In this document: positions 21,335 through 32,535 of the stretch, piece after piece
Layout: the number at the start of each line of letters is the position of its first letter
Numbering within the stretch: the first letter of the stretch is position 1
DNA from: Mytilus edulis
Taxonomy: Eukaryota; Mollusca; Bivalvia; Mytilida; Mytilidae
DNA length: 64,000 bases
Direction: 5' to 3'
NCBI RefSeq assembly: GCF_963676685.1
Contig: NC_092345.1
Span: 48,815,838 to 48,879,837 of the forward strand
Position numbers and translations under genes: made by a program
Notes under the pieces: generated by a model
Seen by the model: the letters and a program-made list of their open reading frames with translations, nothing else
What the model was told of the DNA's origin: nothing
The model's database searches: none

Positions 21335-21573
21335 GGTGGTACCTAATACTACAGGGAGATAACTAACTCTGTAAAGTCAGCTAAACGTTTTAATTGCGTT
21401 GTGTTGTAAAAGGAATATTACGATTCTCAATGATCAAAATTGGTGGTTGTCAAATTGCTATATAACCAGTGTAATTTTCTGACAAAACGGTTGGTTCAAA
21501 TTTTTTTTAATTTTTATATTTTTGTTAAATTATAAGAGCCAAATTAATTTTAGTGAAAGTGTTGGGTACCACC
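21335..21573. mobile_element. 239-bp TTAA-flanked MITE
   Basis: TTAA at 21331-21334 and 21574-21577 flanks inverted ends GGTGGTACCTAATACT and the inverse of GGTGGTACCCAACACT. No ORF. TTAA duplication fits piggyBac-type mobilisation; ends resemble, but are not the same as, those of the 10616-11253 element. Confidence 0.85.
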
Positions 21574-21689
21574 TTAACAGTGACTGTTTATTTATAATAA
21601 TTTGACTGATTTATTTGAAATAGATTTATTGATAATTACTTAATGTCTGTTTGTTTTTTTCACACTATGCTGTCAATATGATATATTTT

Positions 21690-21860
21690 TATACGACTGT
21701 CATACAAACGAGAGGTTAAGATAGCTATGAAACCAAGTTTAATCCAACATATTATACATCCGAAAATTCATATTCCTGGTCACGAAAATGACAGTTGTTA
21801 TCCATTTGTAATGTGTATAAGCTTTTGATTTTGTCATTTTGTTATGGACTTTTCGTTTTA
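21690..21860 (+). repeat. Dispersed mussel repeat (GCGACTGTCATACAAGTGAG family)
   Basis: Contains CGACTGTCATACAAACGAGA, GGTTAAGATAGCTATGAAAC and CAAGTTTAATCCAACAT. Related plus copies lie at 49165-49300 and 56820-57060; inverted fragments of the neighbouring module lie at 27320-27430 and 32640-32800. Non-coding. Confidence 0.55.
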
Positions 21861-21864
21861 ATTT

Positions 21865-22800
21865 TCCTCGGTTTTTTTTCTGTTATTATACTTTCTTATT
21901 ATATTCTAGACACTAATGTTAATCAAATTTATAGCAGTGAGTTATTGGGTGTAATTAAAATGCTATTTATGAATAGATAAATGTTATAAAAAAAATGAAA
22001 AGAAAAACACAGGCGGCATACAAAGTTATGAAGGGAATGAACTCGTTAACAAGAATGTATATTTTATTATTCGACTTTAGCATCGACTGTCTTTGTTATA
22101 ACAGATCACACTGATAAGGGGCGAGTGACATTTTTCAAAAAAGACTCATAGTTGTTATGACCTTAAATGTGACCACCTTACCCACGGCTATATTACATAT
22201 CAATAGAAGGCCTATTATCTGTATGACGTATTGTTGTTTGCCCGGTCGTTTAAAATTGTTTGGTGCAATTTCCGTTTACCTCAAGATCAAAGATCAAGAA
22301 TAAAACAATTCTTAAATTTTGCTACGATAAATAAAAATCATTTTTCTTTTATGGTAAAAAAAAAACAAAATGCCATAGTAACCTTAAACAACAGAATATC
22401 ATCATACAAAATCAAAAGTAAATTAAGGGCTTAAATGCGCAATATCTAAACTAATCGCAATTATCTAAAAAAAAACAAAAAAAAAAACAATGGCACATCG
22501 GTTAATTAACAAATAATCAACGTACCATCGTACAGTAAGGCCCCATGAAACTCAAACTACTGAGCAAGTGTACCGTATTGGGAAAATTAGACACTGAAAT
22601 ACTGATATCGTTGATGAATATAACGTTACTTAAATTATATTTGCAGACCTTAATTTCTCGTAATTCGTATTTAAATTATGTATGAAAAACGAATTATCAA
22701 ATTTCGTCGATTTGGGAACACAGCACAGAAACATTTTATTTAATCGAAATATAAGTCCACATTATTAACTCGGCAAATGATTTCAATTTTTGGAGATCCA
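21865..22800. other. Intergenic AT-rich DNA, nothing recognised
   Basis: No exon-like sequence or transposon ends; several poly(A) runs near 22355-22490. Confidence 0.4.
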
Positions 22801-22924
22801 AAAGTCATGTTAGCAGTTGTAGCATGAACATCCTCTATCGATTTGAAAAAAGCTTAAGGGGGATTTTCCGTCTTTTCTGGAAATAGCTATCGACAAACTT
22901 TTAAATAATTTTAAAAAGGGTTGT

Positions 22925-23210
22925 TCATCTACGTCTTGACTCGTTGGTTGTGTTGCTTTTGTCATTTGATTGCTTATCAGCCATATGACGGAGTTTTTGT
23001 ATCTCGACTTTTCTTGAATTGGCTCCATAGTTATGATCAATAGTTCCAGACATAACAGTGGTTGAATGTTCATCAGTTCTATATTTCTTCATACTCGATT
23101 TTACCGTACACTTCTGAGAAAAGTATCCTGACGTATTGTTAATTCCGTTAGTAAAAACATCATGCATTAAGGACTTCTTCTCATTACTTATTAGCAATAA
23201 TTCTAATCCT
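22925..23210 (-). CDS. Possible orphan terminal exon, hydrophilic tail-like peptide
   Basis: Minus-strand open stretch ending in a stop, preceded by a plausible acceptor (GAGGATTAG at about 23211-23203). The peptide is Ser/Asn/Lys-rich (ISNEKKSLMHDVFTNGINN, GANSRKVEIQKLRHMADKQ) and ends SRRR. It has no membrane segment or domain I recognise. It could be the cytoplasmic-tail exon of an unseen or decayed gene on the same strand as the C1q gene, or chance. Confidence 0.18.
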
Positions 23211-23231
23211 CATTCCACTATAATTAGTTAT

Positions 23232-23345
23232 CAAAGGTACCAGGTTTATATACTGATACGCCAGACGATCGTTTCGTCTACATAAGACTCATCAGTGACG
23301 CTCAGATCAAAATATATCAGAAAGCCAAAACAAGTTCAACGTTGA
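23232..23345. repeat. Dispersed mussel-type repeat (GTTTCGTC-ACATAAGAC family)
   Basis: GGTACCAGGTTTATATACTG, ACGCCAGACGATCGTTTCGT, ACATAAGACTCATCAGTGAC, ending GTTGAAGAGCATTATT. It abuts the segmental duplication 23310-23945. Confidence 0.6.
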
Positions 23346-23940
23346 AGAGCATTATTCGCGTCCAAATGACTCCAAACAATTGATTGGATGTTTGCTCAGT
23401 ATTTATAATAAATGATACGACTTAAAAGTGAGATGTATTTACTAGCAGCGTAAAAATAGTTTACCGGGTGTTTATTCCTATTTCATCACTTTACCAAGGT
23501 TAGGGAGATAAGTAATGGCCCATAAACATGTTTAATCCCGCCATGTTTATAGGTGCTTGTCCTAAGTCACGAATTGAGGTTGGTGATGAATATTTCAGAT
23601 ATCAACTGAGTAGTATAAAGGTAGTATTATATAGCTATGTGCAAGATATTAATGAAAAATTAGTATAGTTGAAGTCTTTAGGTCCTGCTTCACTTCATTA
23701 TAATTTAACAAAAAAATGAGTAATTTTTGTTATAGTTATAATGCTTTCTAAATATTACTTGGTTGAAATACTCAATACTAAAAAAAACATAATTCTTTTC
23801 AAATCATATGGAGACCTATGTTCCCGCTTTTAAATCACGGCCACAGCAAGTATATCGAGATGCATACACCAGCTTGTTTGCTCTCAATAAAAACACAAAA
23901 CAGTGTTGTCATTGTTCATATCGAGCATTTATTATATATT

Positions 23941-24160
23941 GTCACCTTGTTGAAGTAAAATTGGGAATACAATAGTACTGGAAGCGTAATCAGTATAACC
24001 ATTGGCGTACACACTTGTGATCAGTTGACCATTTTTAACTAGATCTAAATGTATATCATTATGGCGGTCTGTATAAACGATGACTGACAGGAGATAAACA
24101 CCTTTGATTGGTGCAGTAAAATGACCATGGCGAACATCATAACCATTTCCATCATTCAAT
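23941..24160 (-). pseudogene. Truncated C1q-domain gene fragment
   Basis: About 220 bp is nearly identical to the middle of the C1q exon at 25240-25460. It encodes NDGNGYDVRHGHFTAPIKGV, DRHNDIHLDLVKNGQLITSV and FPILLQQGD, with substitutions such as GYTDYAS for GATDNAS. It lacks the start of the domain, the C-terminal strand and any splice acceptor, and is fused to repeat DNA on both sides. Recent partial gene duplication; no product expected. Confidence 0.85.
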
Positions 24161-24177
24161 CATTTCTAACTTTTTTA

Positions 24178-24262
24178 GATTCGAGCGTCACTGATGAGGC
24201 TTTTGTAGACAAAACGCGCGTCTTGCGTATATACAAAATTTAGTTCTGGTATCTATGATGAG
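24178..24262. repeat. Inverted copy of the GTTTCGTC-ACATAAGAC repeat
   Basis: GAGCGTCACTGATGAGGCTT, TTGTAGACAAAACGCGCGTC and ATTTAGTTCTGGTATC. It sits between the C1q fragment and duplication copy B. Confidence 0.55.
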
Positions 24263-25136
24263 TTTATTCAGAAAGCTAAAACAAGTTCAATGTTGAAGAG
24301 CATTATTTGCTATCAAATGACTCCAAACAATTAATTGGATGTTTGCTCAGTATTTATAATAAATGATACGACTTAAAAGTGAAATTTAGTAGCAGCGTAA
24401 AAAATAAACATGTTTAATCCGCCATGATTATAGGTGCTTGTCCTAAGTCACGGATTGAGGTTGGTGACAAATATTTCAGATATCAACTGAGTAGTATAAA
24501 GGTAGTATTACATTACTATCTGCAAGATATTAATGAAAAATTAGTATAGTTTAAGTCTTTAGGTCCTGCTTCACTTCATCATAATTTTTATTATAGCTAT
24601 AATGCTTTCTAAATATAACTTGGTTGAAATACTCAATACTAAAAAAAAAATTATTTTCAAATCATATGGAGACCTTTGTTCCCGCTTTTAAATCACGGCC
24701 ACAGCAAGTATGTCGAGATGCATACACCAGTTTGTTTGCTCTCAATAAAAACACAAAACAGTTTTGTCATTGTTCATATCGAGCATTTATTATATATTGG
24801 CGATATTAAAAAAACAACAAATAGGATTTGTTTCATTGTTGAAGGCCGTAAGGTGACATTTATTTTTTAATTTCCTTGATGGTGAGTTGTTTCATTGCAA
24901 TCATGCCACATATCATTTTGAGAGATCTTGATGTGATATCACGATGTGTATTCCGTGATAACAAATCATAAAATAACGATTTCAATCCGTGATCACGATA
25001 TTTTTTAAATTGTCTCGAAAAGGGTTTTCTGAAGGAAAAACTAAGTAACTATAGTAAGCTATATAAGTCCACGATAATATAAAAATGTTTTAAAAATGCA
25101 AAACAACAATGTTTGCAAATTGAATCATTTTTTAAA

Positions 25137-25567
25137 CTAAAGTGCATAAAGAAGAGCTCCTGTAAATGCATTAAGCATGAACTGACTAACCCCAACTAGA
25201 ACCTTTCCTTCGTCTCCTTGATGAGTGCGTAACCAAACCATGTCTCCTTGCTGAAGTAAAATCGGAAATACAATAGTACTGGAAGCGTTATCAGTAGCAC
25301 CATTGGCGTACACACTTGTGATCAGTTGACCATTTTTAACTAGATCTAAATGTATATCATTATGGCGGTCTGTATAAACGATGACTGACAGGAGATAAAC
25401 ACCTTTGATTGGTGCAGTAAAATGACCATGGCGAACATCATAACCATTTCCGTCATTCAATAACACTTTATCATATTCGATAATTTGGTGAGTTCCAAGC
25501 TTAGTGATTTCTTTTGTCAACTGTACAGCAAAAGCTACTTTTGGTGCAGTCACTGTTGGGACTGGAG
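25137..25567 (-). CDS. C1q gene exon 3: C1q domain and stop
   Basis: Acceptor TTGTTTTCAG precedes CTCCAGTCCC. The full C1q domain is in one exon, ending LLYAL and a TAG stop. A possible poly(A) signal AATAAA (minus strand) lies near 24862. Confidence 0.92.
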
Positions 25568-28500
25568 CTGAAAACAAATACACATACCGATAAAAAGTAA
25601 ATTATAGATTTTGTTTATTTCCCCATTCGGTGATATGCCATTTACACAACTTCTAAAAATACCATTGAAATATTATAGTTTGAAAATACAGGTCAACGTA
25701 CAATGTTACTTATCATTCCTGCTGTGCGATTGAACAAGTTTCTGTCATTTTGTTATATGGTTACAGGTACTCAGTCGAACTTGATTTCAAACAAATAACA
25801 CTTGTAACTCAATATTATAAATTATGGATGGAAAACAAATTATTAGACCGATTAGACAAGTGTAAGAGTGTTGATATTTGAAGAAAACAATGGTTTCGTT
25901 GACGTTTTAAACATAACTCGTTTAAAATTCTCCGTTATTCATCTCAACTTGACATATTTTCAAACAATAGCCATAAAGCCCTTGCATTGACTCCTTGTCG
26001 GCATTAAATGAAAGATTTATAGAGTAACCATTTTTCAATGAATTTGATTGATTCTTCATCGTCACATTTTCCTTCAGCAGGAACTGAAGCTCGAAATACG
26101 AATTGTAATGCTTAGTGTGTCTGTTTTATGGTCATCGTTAAACACCTTTAATTTACCGTCATATGAAGAACAATCATATATGCGCTTTTCGTTCTCTATG
26201 TTTTTGATTCTCGGCTTCAAAATGATTTGAGTTTAATGTGCGGTATCTATCGTTATTCTTTTTTTTAAATTCCCAATATTGTCATTCACTATGTAACTAT
26301 ATGTCCCTTTTCAGTGTTCGTACATTTTTGTGTAATATTGATCATATTGAAAATTTTGTCTTTGGCAGTTCCTAAGTTTAATATTTCCATAAATTCTCTG
26401 AATATCAAACATATTTATGATCAAATGCATAAAATATACAGTCCGCAAATACAGGCTGGATTTGTAAAATGATATAACCAAAAAAAAAAATAATCATACT
26501 TGTATTTCCTATTAACAGTCTTTTGTAATGGTAATTTTCCTTGGCTATGTCATCTACCACCTTGGTTTTATGTTCTTTTGTGTTATGAAGCTTATGTGTA
26601 TACCTCTGGATTTCCTCGTTGTGTTCGTGTGTTGTTTGGAGTTTTGATCCGAAGTAAGACGTTTGCATTGCATTTTGTTTCTCTATTGTTCTTAATCTGG
26701 ATCTAATTCTTCTGTTTTCTTCTTTGAGGATTTCATTTTCTTCCTTGAGCTTTTTATCGACTATCTGTAGTTTGTTATTTTCTACCTGTAGGCTTTCAAC
26801 CTTTTGCTCCAATTTATCTAAAAAACACAATTCATAGATGATGTCTGTTACTGATAATTGAAACAAGTAAACCTGAAAACGCATAATCACCAAACATTAC
26901 ACTTTAACCCGGACCATTCCAATCACCGACCTTCATTTTTAAAATCAATATTACATAATTACTCCCGGTTTTATGGAAGTTGAAAAACCGAAACTTTCCT
27001 TTTAGGCGATAAAAGATGTTTATTTATATACATCTAATTTATATTGAAGAGTTTTTTTATTATATCATTGGTCGTATTTTAAAAGGTTTGTCTTCTGATG
27101 TGACTTTAGATATCTTTCAGATGGGTAAATTAAATTTGAATATATATACGTCAAGTCATTTATTCAACACCATATTAGACACGGGTCGGTTGTGATCTTT
27201 AGAATACTATGCATGCATCTGTTTATTGTTCAAGATCGTATGTCAACTTCTTTTGGTTTTTTTCTATGCTTTAGAAGTATTGGTTCATTGACGTATATGC
27301 AAAAAGAAATTTACAAAAATACTGAACTCCGTCGAAAATTCAAAACGGAAAGTCCCTAATCAAATTGCAAGATCAACAGCTCAAACACATCAAACGAATG
27401 GATAACAACTGTCATATTCCTATATGGTAATATCTCTTTAATAATAAATATATATAAAGTATTATAATGTCATACTTATAAAATGAAAAAAAAGTAATGC
27501 ATTCAAAATTTTGGTATTTTAAAGATAAATCGATTTATAATAGATAAATATAAAGATAAGTAGATATACTAGTATATGAGTGATAAAAAGATAACAGATC
27601 AACTATGGGCACTGGGCAGGAAAAGCTAATATATATACCAGGGATGGGGTCGATTACTTTTAAATGTAATCGATTAAATTACAATTACTTTGCTAATAAA
27701 ATGTAATCGATTACATTACAATTACACCCTATTTCATATGTAATCGATTACATTAGATTACTTTTCTTTATTGTAATCATGATTACTTTAGATTACTTAT
27801 GATTACATTGTATATTGCTATATCAAAGTTTTTTTATAACTTTTTATCCTCACAATAAAGCTTATTCTGGTGATTTTTTTTTAAAGCCTTAATTTATTCA
27901 TCTTTTTAAAAGAATTTATAGACAAGACAGTTACAGTGTAACATGTGTAATTTAATAAAATAGCTATAGACAAGTGTCCTTTCTCTATGTAAAAGATATA
28001 ACTTTATTTTTAACTACAAATTGTAACCAACTACCTAATTAACAAAAAAACTGGAAATAAGGAAAAATTAATTAAGTATAATTTTATTGTCTGTTGGGAC
28101 TTAATTGACACATCCATTAATGTTTTTACAGGTGCTAATCCCTACTTCCATTTTTTTTAAACAAACAATAGGTGGGCTTGGGTATTAAAATTTTATTGTC
28201 TTAATAACAATATCAGTAAAGTTAAAAGTGGTTGATTGTCATTATTTGTTTGAAAATGTTTAATACTTGATCTAATTGAAATTAATAGAATTATTGTCAG
28301 GTGAAAACACAAAACAGTTCTGTAACTTAGGAAAGATTATACATTTCTCTTTATATTAAGAAATGTTTATTGTATTGATGAAACTTCTGACGTCACCTAT
28401 TGTTTACTATGCATATTGTTTGCAATATTATGCCATATGTATACACTGTACTTGTACTTGTTTATACTGGTGAGCCTTATGGCTTTAAGTTTATAAAGAA

Positions 28501-29663
28501 TAAAAATAAGAAAGCACATTTTATACACGAATTTATGGAAAATAAAATTTATTCAATTTTGTCAATAAATGAAACCTGGTTTTAACTTCCATTTTGAATT
28601 AAGTGGGCTTACATATTTATGCTGACCATTAAGGTCAAGTAGGAACTAAATGTTTTCTGCATTTGAATTTCAATGTATTTATGTAAAAATATTGGGTAAA
28701 TTGATATAAAATTGAAGTTAATATCAGAAGTTTTCAATCAAGGAAAACAAATGCTTTCAAGGCATATTCTTGTATCATAAGAGCTCAATCTCACAAAGAA
28801 ATATTGGAGAGTAAATTTCCTTTTGTAAACTGTTAACAAAATAAAACACTTGGTTATACAGATTTGTTATATAGATGATCACATTAAACAAGGACCCATC
28901 ATTGTGATTACTAGTTTCATGATTTTTCATTCAAGCTTTACATTTTCTTATTTTCATCTTGTCTATCAAAAACTATTTTCATATATATATATACAAGATT
29001 TGTAATCAGCAAGTAATCATATGAATGTAATCGAAAAGTAATCATGATTACACCTGTTTTTTGCCATGTTATCGATTACATTACGATTACTTGTAATCAG
29101 AAATGGTATGATTACTGATTACATAGGATTACACTGCAAAATGTAATCGATTACAGCTGATTACGATTACTGATTACGATTACCCCATACCTGATATATA
29201 CTACTACAGGCCACTGAACGGCATTTAGGAAGACAAATGTCCACCTTGAAGGGTTTGCAATCTCAAGTGATTTGTACTAAAAAATACAGCGTTACGTACG
29301 TACGAAACAATGACTTTATTCTAGTGAAAAATAAGACAGGCGAAATACACCAGAGTGAAATTCAAACTAATAAGTCGAAAATAAACAGACAACCCCACGG
29401 CTTAAAAAGAAAAAAAAATAGTACAGTAAACACAATAAAGAACACTTTAGACTGAGACTGGAGATATTTCAGATGAAAGATAAGAACATGAAACAGATAG
29501 TGTTAAAATCAGACATGACAGGTGGTGAAATATTGTATGTGCATTTCAACTCACCCAGTCTGGTTAAAACGTAATGTAAGTTATCCTCTTTAAAAAGGTC
29601 GGCATTTACAACTGAGTCTTGGAGAAATAGTCCTGCAATTATCAACGCCAAAAAGGCAAACAT
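25137..29663 (-). CDS. Secreted coiled-coil C1q-domain protein, three exons (285 aa)
   Basis: Spliced model on the minus strand: 29663-29555, 26817-26500, 25567-25137. Every junction is phase 1 with GT-AG borders and the reading frame closes exactly (109+318+431 nt). Order: signal peptide (MFAFLALIIAGLFLQDSVVN), a heptad coiled coil (about residues 33-120, LEQKVESLQVENNKLQIVDK) and a C-terminal C1q domain (about 153-285). C1q landmarks present are VAFAVQL, VLLNDGNGYDVRHGHF, FTAPIKGVYLLSVIVY and the GALLYAL-type end. In bivalves such proteins form a large expanded family of secreted pattern-recognition proteins; trimerisation through the coiled coil and a role in microbial recognition are inferred from the family. 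No collagen stretch is present, as is usual for mollusc C1q-domain proteins. Confidence 0.92.
26500..26817 (-). CDS. C1q gene exon 2: coiled coil
   Basis: Acceptor TTTTTTAG and donor ACAA|GTATGA. Leu/Glu/Lys heptads run through LKEENEILKEENRRIRSRLR, then a His/Asn-rich stretch (QTTHEHNEEIQRYTHKLHNT). Phase 1 at both ends. Confidence 0.88.
27320..27430 (-). repeat. Inverted dispersed repeat fragment in intron 1 of the C1q gene
   Basis: Contains AAAACGGAAAGTCCCTAATC, AGCTCAAACACATCAAACGA and GGATAACAACTGTCATATTC, shared with 32640-32800. Confidence 0.55.
27639..29193. mobile_element. 1555-bp non-autonomous hAT-like transposon in intron 1 of the C1q gene
   Basis: Flanked by a perfect 8-bp direct repeat ATATATAC (27631-27638, 29194-29201). 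Ends are CAGGGATGGGGTCGATTAC and the inverse of CAGGTATGGGGTAATCG. Both subterminal regions are packed with TGTAATCGATTACA palindromes, likely transposase-binding arrays. The interior has no transposase ORF. Confidence 0.9.
29335..29410 (-). repeat. Diverged inverted copy of the CATGGCGTTGTCAG repeat
   Basis: Order and wording match on the opposite strand: GAAATTCAAACTAATAAGTC, GAAAATAAACAGACAACCCC, ACGGCTTAAAAAG. It is the source of a 72-codon chance ORF. Confidence 0.4.
29555..29663 (-). CDS. C1q gene exon 1: signal peptide
   Basis: Encodes 36 residues plus one base, ending at donor CTGG|GTGAGT. The hydrophobic N-terminus followed by VVNAD-like cleavage context marks a secreted protein. 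The joint to exon 2 reads VLTRL-D-KLEQ, continuing the coiled coil. Confidence 0.9.
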
Positions 29664-30006
29664 TTCCTGTGTGTGATTAATAGCTTCACGAACAAGATAA
29701 TCAGGAATAGTTCATTTAGATAGCCCAATTTAGAACCAAGTCGATCAATATTCTATATCTAACATTAGTTTTATTATGGTTGTTGTCAAATCTTAATCTA
29801 GATTGGAGACATTGCTATCTATACGCTTGGTATGCAACTTAATCTTCCTGTCCTTAAATCATTATACAGGCTTATAAAAATAATAACTATGAAACTTAAA
29901 AAAAAAGACTTGGTTGATTGATAAAAGATGTACAGCTACTGGAAATGAACTGGCTCATCTGGTATCTCTAAATCGTTGGTTTAAAGGTGTCACGTTATAT
30001 TTAACT

Positions 30007-30149
30007 GGGTTGAGTTCAATATCGTAGCAGCTACGTAGCCGCTACGTAGCTGCCATCAATATCTATGTAGCAACTAGTATATAGCTACACGTTGAATAGT
30101 CAAAATCTACGTAGCACTACGTCGTTGCAAAGATATAGAAGTCAACCCT
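30007..30149. mobile_element. CTACGTAG foldback MITE, copy 1
   Basis: Begins GGGTTGAGTTCAATATCGTA and ends in the inverse-type TCAACCCT, with CTACGTAG palindromes inside. Same family as 34434-34614, but more diverged and shorter. Confidence 0.65.
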
Positions 30150-30390
30150 GTACAATAACATTAATTTAAAAATCACAACTTACACTGCCTCGTTATGACT
30201 CATCTGTAGTATTCGTCAATGGTCACGTTAGAATATTAATCTTTGGCAAACTAAATCAAAATAATACATTATAAAAATAGAAAAACAACTTGTTAATATT
30301 GAAAAAAACATAATATCAAATAGAGAAACAGATGCTCCAATAAAATACTCTGAAATAAAAAATGTTATTAGTAAGCTAAAAAAAGAAAAA

Positions 30391-31935
30391 GTGCCTGGGC
30401 CAGATACCATTATAAATGAAATAGTAAAATTTAGTAAAAATGTGTCGATCAAAAGTATTGTTAAACTGTTTAACCTTATTTTGAATACAGGTATTTACCC
30501 ATCAAAATGGAAATACTCGTACTTAATTTTATTGCATAAATCAGGAGTAAAAACTGATCCTAATAATTACAGGGGAATATCTCTGATAAGTTGCTTACCA
30601 AAATTGTTTAATGCTGTATTAAATGAAAGATTGATTAAACTGATGGAAAATACTATAAGTAATACTCAATTTGGTTTTAGAAAAAATCACAGAACCTCTG
30701 ATAGTATATTTGTGCTTAAGTCTTTAATAAACAAATACTTACACAAAAATAAAAATAAAATATATGCCTGCTTTGTAGATTTAAAAAAGACTTTTGATTC
30801 TGTCTGGAGAAAAGCTTTACTTTATAAACTGTATAAGGCAGGAGCAGGGAAAAAAATATTTAATATTATTAAAGGACAGTATGAGGAAACAAAATCTGCC
30901 TTCAAGCATCAAGAGTGGCATTCAGAATATTTTGAAATCACACAAGGGGTTAAACAAGGGGATTCATTGAGTCCTACTTTATTTAATTTATTTATTAATG
31001 ATTTAGATGCAGAGTTTTCAAATGAAAATAGCTGTCCATTAGAACTAATTGATACTAAAGTAGGATCTTTACAATTTGCTGATGACCTTTTAATATTATC
31101 TGAAAGTAAAGAAGGCCTACAAAATAGTCTGAACAACTTAGAAAAGTATTGTGAAAAATGGCAATTAACTTTAAATATTAATAAAACTAAAACAATGATT
31201 CTGCAGCAAAATAATAAAAAAGTGGAAACATCTTTATCAAAATATAAAAATGAAAGTTTGTCAAATGTCTCTGAGTATTCATTTCTTGGAATTCTTGTGA
31301 AATCAAATGGAAACTTATTGCATAGCTCTGAAGAGCTTGTAAATAAAGCAAGGAAAGTGATGTTTGCCATTAAAACTTATACTGGTTCCTTAAATAATCT
31401 GCCAGTTAAAGTAGCTTGCAGTCTTTTTGATTCTATAGTTAAACCAATAGCCACTTATAATTCAGAAATAACTTATATGGATACTTATGTTACAAAATTT
31501 AGAGCAGAAAAACGTGCAAATATTTCCAAAACAAATATAGACCCCCTTAATTTTACTGATAAATCAAGTTTAGAAAAATTACATTTGTCTTTCTGTAAAT
31601 ATATCCTCGGAACAAGAAAATCTTCATCAAACATAGCTGTGAGAACAGAGCTAGGGAGATACCCACTCGAGTTGCATATAAAAACTCAAAGTATACTTTA
31701 CTTATCAAGATTACTAAATTCTGAAATTAATCCATTATTATACGAATCCTTTTTACTTTCTAAAAGTTTAGATAATTCAGGTTGCTATACCTGGTTTACA
31801 TATGTTAAAAATATTTTGAAAGAGGTAAATATGGATGCATCCATTCTTGAGGAAAACAAAAGAAAAAATTACTCAAAGTTGTTAAAAAAAAACCTTAAAA
31901 CATCAATTCTTAAATTTCTACACAAATATGTTTGA
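30391..31935 (+). pseudogene. LINE reverse transcriptase, 5'-truncated
   Basis: The open frame has the ordered RT motifs. PGPDTI is followed by NNYRGISLISCLPKLFNAVL, NTQFGFRKNHRTSDSIF (30660-30715), FVDLKKTFDSVW with the first catalytic Asp at codon 130, TQGVKQGDSLSPTLFNLFIN, and LQFADDLLIL with the catalytic Asp pair at codons 231-232 (FADD in place of the commoner YADD). The thumb and downstream linker follow. The GTG at the start is not a real initiator; the frame simply opens there. RT core residues are intact, but without an N-terminus this copy is not autonomous. Confidence 0.88.
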
Positions 31936-32365
31936 ACAAAAATTTGAAAAAATAGATAAAAAAAGTAAATTGTATTTATATAAAAGTTTAAAGCAAAATT
32001 TAGAAATGAAAAACTACTTAAACTGTAAATCTTTTGAAAAGAGAAGGAACATAACAAAAATGAGAATTAGCGATCATAATTTAATGATAGAAAAAGGAAG
32101 ACATTTAAAAATACCTAGAGAAAAAAGACTATGCACATCCTGTAATACAATGGAGGATGAAGCCCATTTTATTTTATACTGCAAAAAAATTGCTAAACTA
32201 AGAGATAACTTTATAGGAAATGTAATTAAACATATGCCAGATTTTATGTCCTGGCAAGAAAATGAAAAAATTAAATATCTTCTTTGTCCATCAACCTCAA
32301 AAGAAGTAGAAAGCTTAGGGTCCTATTTTAAACAGGCATTAGAACTGAGGACAGGGGACTCTTGA
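31928..32365 (+). pseudogene. LINE C-terminal region with Cys/His block, frameshifted from the RT
   Basis: Overlaps the RT frame by 8 nt in the +1 frame. A single indel, probably in the A9 run near 31886-31894, would join the two, so they look like one broken ORF. LCTSCNTMEDEAHFILYC (C-x2-C-x7-H-x4-C) matches the zinc-finger-like motif near the C-terminus of many LINE polyproteins. Confidence 0.8.
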
Positions 32366-32535
32366 TTTATTTATAAAATATATTTATATATCATATAGAT
32401 AGATTGTTTTGCTTATTTGCTTTTTTTGTTTTCATGGTTTGTTTGTTAAATGTATTTTGTGTATGTTTATATTATTTGTCACAAACTTATTGTTCAGAGT
32501 TTATATGACAATAAATATTTGAATTGAATTGAATT

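Larger units (their letters stand above)
23310..24805. repeat. Segmental direct duplication (about 0.5-0.6 kb copies)
   Basis: Copy A (23310-23945) and copy B (24262-24805) share long near-identical blocks: TTGGATGTTTGCTCAGTATT, AATGATACGACTTAAAAGTG, TCAACTGAGTAGTATAAAGG, ATCATATGGAGACCT, TTTAAATCACGGCCACAGCA and CGAGCATTTATTATATATTG. Copy B lacks about 75 bp present in A near 23470-23520. The broken C1q fragment is joined directly to the end of copy A. Confidence 0.75.
30240..32535 (+). mobile_element. 5'-truncated LINE (non-LTR retrotransposon)
   Basis: Starts inside the reverse transcriptase region (LKKEKVPGPDT near 30380 in an open frame reaching back to about 30265) and runs through the C-terminal Cys/His block to a short 3' tail of GAATT repeats (ATTTGAATTGAATTGAATT). 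No endonuclease or ORF1 is present. It lies upstream of the C1q gene in opposite orientation. Confidence 0.88.

Noticed and set aside
30909-31370. 153-codon minus-strand ORF
   Set aside because: Antisense shadow of the LINE reverse transcriptase, which has all the expected motifs on the plus strand.
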